This document shows positions 34,488 through 41,544 of a DNA stretch of 41,544 bases, piece after piece. The stretch's first letter is position 1. Every line of letters begins with the position of its first letter. Location: contig VMDK01000102.1 in NCBI GenBank assembly GCA_008080835.1, positions 1 to 41,544 on the forward strand, read 5' to 3'. The notes beneath the pieces are model-generated. The model was not told the DNA's origin. It was given only the letters and a program-made list of their open reading frames with translations, and ran no database searches. The translations under genes were made by a program, and so were the position numbers. The DNA is from Sphingobacteriia bacterium. Lineage in GTDB: Bacteria > Bacteroidota > Bacteroidia > NS11-12g > UBA9320.

Positions 34488-35888
34488 ATGGGAATAGAGA
34501 TCACATTCTACGGTGCAGCCCGACAAGTTACCGGAAGCATGTACCACATTCGGACGGAGACGGGGTTTGAGATCCTGGTAGACTGCGGTCTGGACTATGA
34601 AAAGAACAGTGATTTTGCCCGGAATTCCCACTTTCCGTTTGATCCGTCGCGAATACAAGCTGTTGTGCTGACGCATGCACATATTGATCACAGCGGCAAT
34701 TTGCCCACTCTCTTCGCCAAGGGGTTTAGCGGGTCCGTCTTCTGTACCGAGCCGACTGCAGCGTTAGCGGATATTCTGTTACAGGATTCTGCCCGGATAC
34801 AGGCTGATAAACAATCGAAGAAATACAGCAGGCGAAACAAACGCAGGAGGCTGGAACCGCGCTTGTATGGTTACAAACATGTATTTGAAACCATAGAGAA
34901 CACTATCACCCTTTCATTTAACAGACCGTTCAAGCTGAACGATGAGTTAGAGTTGGAATTGATACCGGCCGGTCACATACTTGGCGCTGCCAGTGTGGTG
35001 TTGAGTTTTCGATCAAATGGCAAGACGAAAAGGATCGCCTTCAGTGGTGACTTAGGTAGAGCGAACAATTCCATTTTAGGAGCTCCTGAAATCCCTGATC
35101 ACCTTGATTATCTCGTGGTAGAGGGGACATATGGCAGTAGAGAACACCAAGACACGGGTAAAGCGGAAGATATACTCAAGGAAGAAGTCGAGCGAACGTG
35201 CATAGAAGAAGGGGGTAGACTGATCATACCGGCATTCAGTGTAGGTCGTACCCAATCCATCCTTTTCACACTTCATCAGATGTTCAGGAATGGTGTGCTT
35301 CCTTCGGTACGCGTATTTGCCGATAGTCCACTTGGTCTGAATAGTGGTGAGATCCATCAGAAGTACGCGGAATACCTCAACGACAAGGCTCAGGAATACG
35401 CAGCTGAATACGGAAACCTATTTCAGTTCAAACAGCTCTATCTTGTGGAGGATGAAGAGGATGAGGAACTGTTGAAAGATCACTCCAAAGCAGCAATACT
35501 GGTCTCCAGTGCCGGTATGATGGAAGGAGGGAGGATACAAAAGCATATTGCTGATAATATCGAGAATCCCAAAAGCACGATCCTTATCGCCGGATATTGT
35601 ACAGAAGGAACACTCGGTCACAAGCTGATGCAAGGCGATCGACAGATCCGGATCCGAGGTCGACAATATGCGGTCATGGCCAAGATATCCAAGACGGATA
35701 TCTTTAGTGCTCATCCCGGGAAAAGTGAGCTTTTGAATTACATAAGATCTGTTTCAAAGAAGGGTACTCTCGATAAGATCTTTCTGACCCATGGTCAAGA
35801 GGAAAGTCTGCAAGAATTGAAAAGTGATCTTACGATGTTAGGGGCCGAAGTTTCGATTCCATCGAGAGGAGAATCAGTTTCTATGTAA
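34488..35888 (+). CDS. MBL-fold beta-CASP RNA metallo-hydrolase (CPSF73/YsH1-like)
   Basis: Metallo-beta-lactamase-fold nuclease of the beta-CASP group, related to eukaryotic CPSF73 and bacterial RNA-processing hydrolases. The 466 residues show the zinc motif HAHIDHSGNLP, IPAGHILGAASVV, FSGDLGR, a beta-CASP insert (GGRLIIPAFSVGRTQSILF, DSPLGL) and the C-terminal RMMBL part with GYCTEGTLGHKLM and the unusual FSAHPGKSELL; FSAHAD is more common there. ATG 34488 starts MGIEITFYGAARQVTGS, the standard start. The gene follows the M28 peptidase by 28 bases; the target RNA is unknown. Confidence 0.9.
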   Translation: MGIEITFYGAARQVTGSMYHIRTETGFEILVDCGLDYEKNSDFARNSHFPFDPSRIQAVVLTHAHIDHSGNLPTLFAKGFSGSVFCTEPTAALADILLQDSARIQADKQSKKYSRRNKRRRLEPRLYGYKHVFETIENTITLSFNRPFKLNDELELELIPAGHILGAASVVLSFRSNGKTKRIAFSGDLGRANNSILGAPEIPDHLDYLVVEGTYGSREHQDTGKAEDILKEEVERTCIEEGGRLIIPAFSVGRTQSILFTLHQMFRNGVLPSVRVFADSPLGLNSGEIHQKYAEYLNDKAQEYAAEYGNLFQFKQLYLVEDEEDEELLKDHSKAAILVSSAGMMEGGRIQKHIADNIENPKSTILIAGYCTEGTLGHKLMQGDRQIRIRGRQYAVMAKISKTDIFSAHPGKSELLNYIRSVSKKGTLDKIFLTHGQEESLQELKSDLTMLGAEVSIPSRGESVSM

Positions 35889-36087
35889 TGACCTTATATT
35901 CAATGTGTTAAAGGGATTGTAGCTGATTAGGATCTATCTCGACTGATTTCTCATGCTAAACCGGAATCCGACGGTGGTCAATGATTCCTCGAAATGTCAA
36001 CAATTTGTGGGTAATTGCAACGACCTAAAAGCCCCTAAAAACCTGATATAATCTAGCTTTACAAGCTTTAAATCAGTTGGAATTTTT
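35889..36087 (+). promoter_or_regulatory. 199-base leader region upstream of gyrA
   Basis: No gene seen. It holds TAGCTTTA (36054-36061), a 7-of-8 match to TAnnTTTG, inside a direct repeat of AGCTTTA (36055-36061, 36064-36070). A TATAAT string (36047-36052) lacks a sensible -35. The gyrA promoter probably lies here. Confidence 0.3.
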
Positions 36088-38679
36088 ATGGACAATCCAA
36101 ACGAGAAGATCATCCCGATAAACATAGAGGATGAAATGAAGACGGCCTATATCGATTATTCGATGTCAGTGATCGTTTCAAGAGCCTTACCGGATGTCAG
36201 AGACGGTCTGAAACCCGTGCACCGAAGAGTGCTTTACGGGATGACCGAGCTGGGGCTGACGAGTAGCAGGGCATACAAGAAATCAGCAAGGATCGTAGGG
36301 GAGGTGCTTGGTAAGTATCACCCTCACGGAGATAGTTCGGTATACGACACCATGGTGCGTATGGCTCAGGATTGGAGCTTGCGCTATCCGATGGTCGATG
36401 GTCAGGGGAACTTCGGTTCCATTGACGGTGACCCACCGGCAGCCATGCGATATACGGAGGCAAGGATGAGAAAGCTGGCAGAGGAAATGCTTAGCGATAT
36501 TGACAAGGAAACGGTCGATTTCTCTCCGAACTTCGATGATAGTTTGAAGGAGCCTACGGTGCTGCCAGCTAAGATCCCAAGTCTTTTGGTCAATGGAGCG
36601 GCAGGTATCGCAGTAGGAATGGCCACGAATATGGCACCGCATAACCTATCGGAGGTAGTGGATGGGATCATTGCGTACATCAAGGATCGCGACATCACGA
36701 TCGAAGGGTTGATGGAGTATGTGAAAGCTCCTGATTTTCCGACCGGTGGTACGATCTACGGATATGAAGGAGTGAAGAATGCCTTCGAAACCGGTCGAGG
36801 ACGTATCGTGATGAGAGGTAAGGCGGAGTTTGACGAGACCAAAACTGGTCGCGAACAGATCGTCATTACAGAAGTTCCATATCAAGTTAGTCCTTCGCAG
36901 ATCATCGTTAAAGCGGTGAATCTGGTCAATGAGAAGGTGATCGAAGGTATCTCAGAGATCCGCGATGAAAGTGATAGAAAAGGATTGCGCATAGTCTTCG
37001 ATCTGAAGAAAGATGCCATTCCAAATATCGTACTGAATAAGCTCTTCAAATACACGCCTCTGCAGACGTCCTTCTCGGTGAACAACATCGCATTGGTGAA
37101 AGGCCGTCCTGAGATGCTCAATCTAAAGGATATGATCCACCATTTCGTGGAGCATCGCCATGAAGTGGTCATCCGCAGAACGCAATACGAACTGAACGAG
37201 GCGGAAAAACGAGCTCATATCCTGGAAGGATTGTTGATCGCTCTGGACAATCTCGATGAGGTGATCGCTTTGATCCGTGCAAGCAAGACTCCGGAAGAAG
37301 CGCGAAATGGTCTGATGGATCGTTTCGGTCTGACCGAGATCCAGGCAAAGGCAATTCTGGACATGAGGCTGCAAAAGCTGACCGGTCTGGAGCGCGATAA
37401 GATCCGCGAAGAGCATAGCGAACTGATGGAGCTGATCGCCGATCTGAAAGATATTCTTGAGAAGGAGGGTCGCCGGATGGATATCATCGTTGAAGAGATG
37501 ATGGAGGTGAAGGAGAAGTACGGCGATGAGCGCAGAACTCAGATCGAATTTGATAGCGGTGATCTCAATATCGAGGATCTGATCCCGAATGAAGATGTGG
37601 TAATCACGATCTCACACATGGGATATATCAAGCGCACTGCACTCACCGAGTACAGGACGCAGAACAGAGGTGGAGTAGGGAACAGAGGGGTGAAGCACCG
37701 CGATGAAGACTTCGTCGAGCATTTAATGATGGCCTCGACACATAATTACATGCTGTTCTTCACGGATCAAGGAAGATGTTATTGGATGAAGGTGTATGAG
37801 ATACCTGAAGGAAGTAAAACTTCGAAAGGCAGACCGATACAGAATCTGATCAATATTCCGAAAGAGGATAAGGTCAGAGCTTTCATTACAGTTGCGAACT
37901 TCAACGATGATGAATATCTGGACAATAATTTCATCGTGATGTGTACCAAGAATGGTACGGTGAAAAAGACCACGCTTCGAGCATACAGTCGTCCGCGTTC
38001 AAATGGTATCAACGCCATCACGATCCGTGAAGGAGATGAACTGCTAGAAGCTCGTCTGACCAGCGGTTCTCATCAGATCCTGTTGGCTAAGAAGTCGGGA
38101 AAGGCCATTCGATTCAACGAAGAGGACGTACGTGCAGTAGGACGTACGGCGGCGGGTGTACGCGGTGTTCGACTCGAAGATGATAAGGATGAGGTCGTTG
38201 GCATGGTTTGTGTTTTACCTGATGATGAGGAGACGATTATGGTTGTCAGCGAAAACGGATACGGTAAAAGGACCAACTTGGATGACTATCGGGTCACCGG
38301 GAGAGGTGGGAAAGGAGTGAAGACCCTTCAGATCACCGATAAGACCGGAGGTCTTGTATCGATCAAAAGTGTGACTGACGAGGATGATCTTATGATCATC
38401 AACCGCTCGGGAATCGCGATACGATTACCTTTGTCGGGCGTTCGGGTGATGGGTAGAGCAACGCAGGGTGTTCGACTCCTGAAAGTTCGAGAAGGAGATT
38501 CGATCGCTTCAGTGGCAAAGGTTCGTACCGAAGATGAGGAAGAAGAGGTAGAAGGTGCGGAAGGACTGGAAGGAGAAACTACAGAAGGGACTCCGGAAGC
38601 GTCAGCTACAGAGGAAAGCGGGGAATCTGCTGAAGAAGACAGCCAGGATGCGTCTGAAAATGTAGACAATAACGACTAG
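36088..38679 (+). CDS. gyrA: DNA gyrase subunit A
   Basis: DNA-cleaving subunit of gyrase, which adds negative supercoils. In its 863 residues the winged-helix/tower breakage domain has the catalytic Tyr122 in [10 protein letters not shown], at the same number as in E. coli. The quinolone-region residues are Ser83 and Asp87 (GDSSVYDTM), so there is no classical resistance substitution. The C-terminal beta-pinwheel includes [13 protein letters not shown] (about residue 735), a version of the GyrA box that defines gyrase rather than topoisomerase IV. An acidic Glu/Ser-rich tail of about 45 residues follows. The next gene, for a TPR protein, begins 5 bases after the stop. Confidence 0.96.
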   Translation: MDNPNEKIIPINIEDEMKTAYIDYSMSVIVSRALPDVRDGLKPVHRRVLYGMTELGLTSSRAYKKSARIVGEVLGKYHPHGDSSVYDTMVRMAQDWSLRYPMVDGQGNFGSIDGDPPAAMRYTEARMRKLAEEMLSDIDKETVDFSPNFDDSLKEPTVLPAKIPSLLVNGAAGIAVGMATNMAPHNLSEVVDGIIAYIKDRDITIEGLMEYVKAPDFPTGGTIYGYEGVKNAFETGRGRIVMRGKAEFDETKTGREQIVITEVPYQVSPSQIIVKAVNLVNEKVIEGISEIRDESDRKGLRIVFDLKKDAIPNIVLNKLFKYTPLQTSFSVNNIALVKGRPEMLNLKDMIHHFVEHRHEVVIRRTQYELNEAEKRAHILEGLLIALDNLDEVIALIRASKTPEEARNGLMDRFGLTEIQAKAILDMRLQKLTGLERDKIREEHSELMELIADLKDILEKEGRRMDIIVEEMMEVKEKYGDERRTQIEFDSGDLNIEDLIPNEDVVITISHMGYIKRTALTEYRTQNRGGVGNRGVKHRDEDFVEHLMMASTHNYMLFFTDQGRCYWMKVYEIPEGSKTSKGRPIQNLINIPKEDKVRAFITVANFNDDEYLDNNFIVMCTKNGTVKKTTLRAYSRPRSNGINAITIREGDELLEARLTSGSHQILLAKKSGKAIRFNEEDVRAVGRTAAGVRGVRLEDDKDEVVGMVCVLPDDEETIMVVSENGYGKRTNLDDYRVTGRGGKGVKTLQITDKTGGLVSIKSVTDEDDLMIINRSGIAIRLPLSGVRVMGRATQGVRLLKVREGDSIASVAKVRTEDEEEEVEGAEGLEGETTEGTPEASATEESGESAEEDSQDASENVDNND

Positions 38680-38684
38680 CAATA

Positions 38685-39914
38685 ATGAAAAACACGAAGT
38701 TCACAAGAAGCATTTTACTTGGGATGGTGATGTTGGCTGCCTCGGCAGTGAGCGCGCAGAAATTCAAGGTAGAAACCGTAGCCGGTAAGTTGATCAGCCC
38801 TGTTGATCGTACTTCACAGGAATGGTTCACCATTTTGGATGAATGTGTAGCAGACATTGAAATGGCTGCCGAGCATCCTAAAACTCAAGGGTTTTATAAG
38901 ATGCATTACTACCGGGGTGTTACTTACTTGTCGATCTATCGGGAAGGAAGTCCTGAGCAGAAAGCCAAATACAGCAATGCATTGGAAATAGCTACGAAAT
39001 CGTTCTTCGCAACTCTTGAGACAGATGAAAAAGAACGGTTCCGCTCATTTGCCGAACAAAAGTTACTCGATTGTGCCATTGGTAACTTTAACCAGGGAGT
39101 GGTACATTACAATGAACAGGATTACGATGCGGCAATAGCAAGTTATGCGGAAGCGCTCAAGATCCTTCCACTGGACAAAGAAGGAGAACTGAAGCGACGT
39201 AACATCACGGAAGAGACCTTGATACAGTATAGTTACTATTCTGCCATGGCGAAAGGAGATAATGCTGCCACGAAAGAATACATCAACAAACTGATCGAAT
39301 TGGGCTTCCAGGATCCAAAGATCTATATGGATCTCGTAAGAGTGTATCTGGCAGAAAAAGATACATCTAATGCTCTCAAATACATCGAGTTAGGCAAGGA
39401 TCTCGCTCCGGATGATGTCAACCTCATCAACACCGAACTGGATATTTATTTGAAGCAGGGTAGATCTCAGGAGCTGATCGACAAGCTTACCAAAGCGATC
39501 GAAACAGATCCTAGCAACAGGATATACTACTTCGCACGAGCGATAAGCTATGAGAAGCTTGAAATGCCTGACAAAGCCGAATCGGACTATATAAAAGCCC
39601 TTGAAGTGGATCCGGCTTATGGAGATGCGTATTATAACCTGGGTGTGATCTATATCAATAAATGTCGCCCAATAGCAGACAAGATCGACAACTCACAGAA
39701 GATGTCGGAGATAGAAGCTTTGGAGAAGGAGATAGACGTCTTGTATATCAAAGCAGCTGAGCAATTCCAGAATGCATTGGAGTATGGTGAATATGAAGAA
39801 GCAGCTCGAACTGAATTGATGGGAACGCTCAAGCGTATCTATGCACGTCTGATCCAGACAAATTCAGAATACGAACAGAAATACAAGGACATCAAAGCGG
39901 AATTGGGTGAATAA
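38685..39914 (+). CDS. exported TPR-repeat protein
   Basis: A 409-residue protein with a signal peptide (ILLGMVMLAASAVSAQ) and several tetratricopeptide-type helical pairs: GVVHYNEQDYDAAIASYAEALKI, DTSNALKYIELGKDLAPDD, and RIYYFARAISYEKLEMPDKAESDYIKALEVDPAYGDAYYNLGVIY. TPRs usually mediate protein contacts; this one would act in the periplasm. It lies 5 bases behind gyrA, so the two are probably co-transcribed, although no functional link is known. A terminator follows. Partners are unknown. Confidence 0.85.
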   Translation: MKNTKFTRSILLGMVMLAASAVSAQKFKVETVAGKLISPVDRTSQEWFTILDECVADIEMAAEHPKTQGFYKMHYYRGVTYLSIYREGSPEQKAKYSNALEIATKSFFATLETDEKERFRSFAEQKLLDCAIGNFNQGVVHYNEQDYDAAIASYAEALKILPLDKEGELKRRNITEETLIQYSYYSAMAKGDNAATKEYINKLIELGFQDPKIYMDLVRVYLAEKDTSNALKYIELGKDLAPDDVNLINTELDIYLKQGRSQELIDKLTKAIETDPSNRIYYFARAISYEKLEMPDKAESDYIKALEVDPAYGDAYYNLGVIYINKCRPIADKIDNSQKMSEIEALEKEIDVLYIKAAEQFQNALEYGEYEEAARTELMGTLKRIYARLIQTNSEYEQKYKDIKAELGE

Positions 39915-39955
39915 GGATTTCGGAAATTCATTAGTTCATTAGACCGAATGAGGTG

Positions 39956-39984
39956 AGGTGGCCGTTTAAGCCGCCTTTCTTTTA
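39956..39984 (+). terminator. terminator after gyrA and the TPR gene
   Basis: AGGTGGC (39956-39962) pairs with GCCGCCT (39970-39976), one G-T pair, 7-base loop, then TTCTTTT. Confidence 0.75.
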
Positions 39985-40054
39985 AAAACGTGTAGTTAAC
40001 ATAATATTAATTATAAGCTAAAACAGTTTGGATTGTTGTATGTTTACAATGACC

Positions 40055-40546
40055 ATGAGTGCTGTACGATCCATATACGACTTATCCGTTGAATCACCGT
40101 CTGGTGAGCTGATCCATTTTGAACAATTCAAGGATAAGGTGATCCTTGTCGTAAATACCGCTACGGAATGTGGCTTCACTCCACAGCTGAAACAATTGCA
40201 AGATCTGCACGAAAAATACGAGCACGCCGGATTGGTCATCATTGGATTCCCGTGTAACCAGTTCGGTTCTCAAGAACCTCGTTCAAACGACGAAATGATC
40301 GACTATTGTGAGCTAAAGCATGGTGTGACCTTTTTACTCACTTCGAAGGTTGATGTCAATGGACCCCATACAGATCCGGTGTTCAAATATATTAGGAAAG
40401 AGCTGCCGGGATTTCTTGGAGGCCGCATTAAATGGAACTTCACCAAGTTTCTGATCACGCGCTCAGGAAAACCGTTCAAGCGCTATGGAAGCACAACTAA
40501 ACCCGCCACTATCGATTCAGACATCTTAGAACTCCTTGAAATATAG
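40055..40546 (+). CDS. glutathione peroxidase family peroxidase
   Basis: Thiol peroxidase that reduces hydrogen and organic peroxides; bacterial members mostly use thioredoxin. The 163 residues show the peroxidatic Cys39 in VNTATECGFTPQ, the second cysteine in FPCNQFGSQEP and the conserved Trp region IKWNFTKFLI. The active residue is Cys, not selenocysteine. Start is uncertain: in-frame ATGs occur at 40040, 40049 and 40055; the last gives the usual N-terminus (SIYDLSVES). It stands alone between a terminator and crtI. Confidence 0.93.
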   Translation: MSAVRSIYDLSVESPSGELIHFEQFKDKVILVVNTATECGFTPQLKQLQDLHEKYEHAGLVIIGFPCNQFGSQEPRSNDEMIDYCELKHGVTFLLTSKVDVNGPHTDPVFKYIRKELPGFLGGRIKWNFTKFLITRSGKPFKRYGSTTKPATIDSDILELLEI

Positions 40547-40630
40547 GAGCTTACAGATGTGGATATTTTCGAAAAAAAATCCTAAATTTCCAAACCAAAC
40601 CCTGAACTGTGCGTTTTGTTTAATATTCGC

Positions 40631-41544
40631 ATGAATATGTTGAACAAAAAGAAAGTAGCAGTTATTGGTTCCGGTTTTGCCGGGCTGTCTTCTGCTGCGG
40701 TGCTCGCTTCTCAAGGATTGAATGTCGAATTATTCGAGAAGAATGAGCTTCTCGGTGGTCGCGCTCGCCAGTTCTCGCACGAAGGTTTCGTTTTCGATAT
40801 GGGCCCAAGCTGGTATTGGATGCCTGACGTTTTCGAGCGATTTTACAACCGCTTCAACCACACCACGTCTGATTTCTACGAATTGAAAAAGCTGGATCCC
40901 GGCTTTCAGATCATTTATGGTGAGAATGATGATATGAAGATCCCTGCTTCCTGGGAGGCATTACTTGAATTCTTCGAAGAAATCGAAATTGGAGCCGCTG
41001 ATAAGCTGCGTAAATTCATGGATGAAGCCGAATACAAGTATTCGGTCGGGATCAACGAACTGGTCTACAAACCCGGTTTTTCATTGATGGAATACCTGAG
41101 ACCTGACATCATCAAAGGGGTTTTCCGTCTTCAGGTATTCTCCTCCTTCAGAAAACATGTCCATAAGCACTTCAAACATCCAAGGTTGAGAGCCTTGATG
41201 GAATTTCCTGTGTTATTCCTGGGAGCTTTACCCAAGAATACCCCTGCTCTGTACAGTTTGATGAATTACGCCGGCTTAAAACAAGGTACCTTCTACCCTC
41301 TCGGAGGTTTTGGGAAAGTGATCGATGCCATGCGTCAGATCGCTGAAGAGCAAGGCGTGACCATATATTCCGGAGAACCTGTCGAGCATATCGGTGTTAC
41401 GGGAAACAGAGCCGATCATATCAGCGCGAACGGACACAGCGCAGCTGTAGACGGGATCATCGGTGCAGCCGACTACCACCATATAGAACAGAATCTGATC
41501 GATGCGCCCTATCGCAACTATTCCGAGCAATACTGGGGAAAGAA
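40631..41544 (+). CDS. crtI: phytoene desaturase-family oxidoreductase (CrtI-like), truncated by the window
   Basis: FAD-dependent desaturase of carotenoid synthesis, converting phytoene stepwise to lycopene in the inner membrane. About 304 codons are visible from ATG 40631 before the window ends. The N-terminal dinucleotide-binding motif VAVIGSGFAGLSSAAVLA and the string NELLGGRARQF are diagnostic of the CrtI group, as is DMGPSWYWMPDVFERFY. Near the end FYPLGGFGKVIDAM and VDGIIGAADYHHIEQ are conserved family strings. The frame is open to the last base, so the C-terminus is missing from view. crtB and other carotenoid genes probably follow outside the window. Confidence 0.92.
   Translation, partial: MNMLNKKKVAVIGSGFAGLSSAAVLASQGLNVELFEKNELLGGRARQFSHEGFVFDMGPSWYWMPDVFERFYNRFNHTTSDFYELKKLDPGFQIIYGENDDMKIPASWEALLEFFEEIEIGAADKLRKFMDEAEYKYSVGINELVYKPGFSLMEYLRPDIIKGVFRLQVFSSFRKHVHKHFKHPRLRALMEFPVLFLGALPKNTPALYSLMNYAGLKQGTFYPLGGFGKVIDAMRQIAEEQGVTIYSGEPVEHIGVTGNRADHISANGHSAAVDGIIGAADYHHIEQNLIDAPYRNYSEQYWGK

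Noticed and set aside
35889-36087. tRNA or riboswitch in the gyrA leader
   Set aside because: No cloverleaf or known aptamer core could be drawn from the bases.
36280-38669. Several minus-strand open frames inside gyrA
   Set aside because: They lie wholly within a clear gene, are rich in Ser/Arg from reverse codons and have no family motifs.
36088-38679. ParC (topoisomerase IV subunit A) for the long type IIA subunit
   Set aside because: A GyrA-box-like GRGGKG motif and Tyr122/Ser83 numbering as in E. coli GyrA favour gyrase.

Overview
The window reads as chromosomal DNA of a Bacteroidota bacterium, most likely a marine or freshwater member of Flavobacteriales (inference). Supporting signs are: a fused LpxC-FabZ protein; the type IX secretion (T9SS) regulator PorX; two proteins with T9SS type A C-terminal sorting domains; an S46 dipeptidyl-peptidase; HYC_CC_PP-like and heavy-metal-associated small proteins next to a TonB receptor; and several exact copies of the Bacteroidota -7 promoter box TAnnTTTG ahead of genes. 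Coding density is high. No gene-free stretch exceeds 300 bases, and I see no tRNA, rRNA, CRISPR array or transposase.

Layout. 1-8.6 kb, minus strand: parE, a secreted S9 prolyl oligopeptidase-family peptidase, an NFACT/RqcH-like protein with map (methionine aminopeptidase), then a nitrilase-family omega-amidase overlapping a methionine aminotransferase. 8.7-9.2 kb: a small lipoprotein gene broken by an in-frame TGA, facing htpG across a shared terminator. 11.1-11.85 kb: the most unusual locus, a GxxExxY (PD-(D/E)XK nuclease fold) gene followed 6 bp after its stop by a 26-bp tandem array, with a related inverted copy upstream. 11.85-15.4 kb, minus: mlaE-mlaF-like lipid transport genes and a DPP11-like S46 peptidase. 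15.5-17.7 kb, plus: an SDR oxidoreductase and a T9SS-exported protein of unknown function. 17.7-20.5 kb: mnmD (minus) and a DPM1-like glycosyltransferase coupled to a GT-C-like membrane protein (plus). 20.5-21.4 kb, minus: a CxxCH lipoprotein and a DUF4920 lipoprotein. 21.45-25.3 kb, minus: lpxD, lpxC-fabZ, lpxA and an ABC ATPase, making lipid A precursors. 25.35-26.6 kb: an HD phosphohydrolase. 26.7-28.1 kb, plus: succinate-semialdehyde dehydrogenase. 28.2-31.2 kb, plus: a three-gene cluster that looks metal-related (Cys/His-rich protein, HMA protein, TonB receptor). 31.4-35.9 kb, plus: porX-tsaE-M28 peptidase and a beta-CASP metallo-hydrolase. 36.1-39.9 kb, plus: gyrA and a TPR protein. 40.0 kb to the end: glutathione peroxidase and a truncated carotenoid desaturase gene (crtI).

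How it fits together. Much of the window concerns the envelope: lipid A synthesis, Mla-type lipid transport, T9SS control (PorX) with T9SS cargo, secreted peptidases (S9, S46, M28) suited to protein scavenging, and TonB-dependent uptake. The rest is housekeeping: topoisomerase subunits, HtpG, MAP, TsaE, MnmD and ribosome quality control. The best candidate for something under-described is the GxxExxY gene with its flanking repeats. Second is the Cys-rich/HMA/TonB cluster. All functions are read from motifs by eye; no database search was run.
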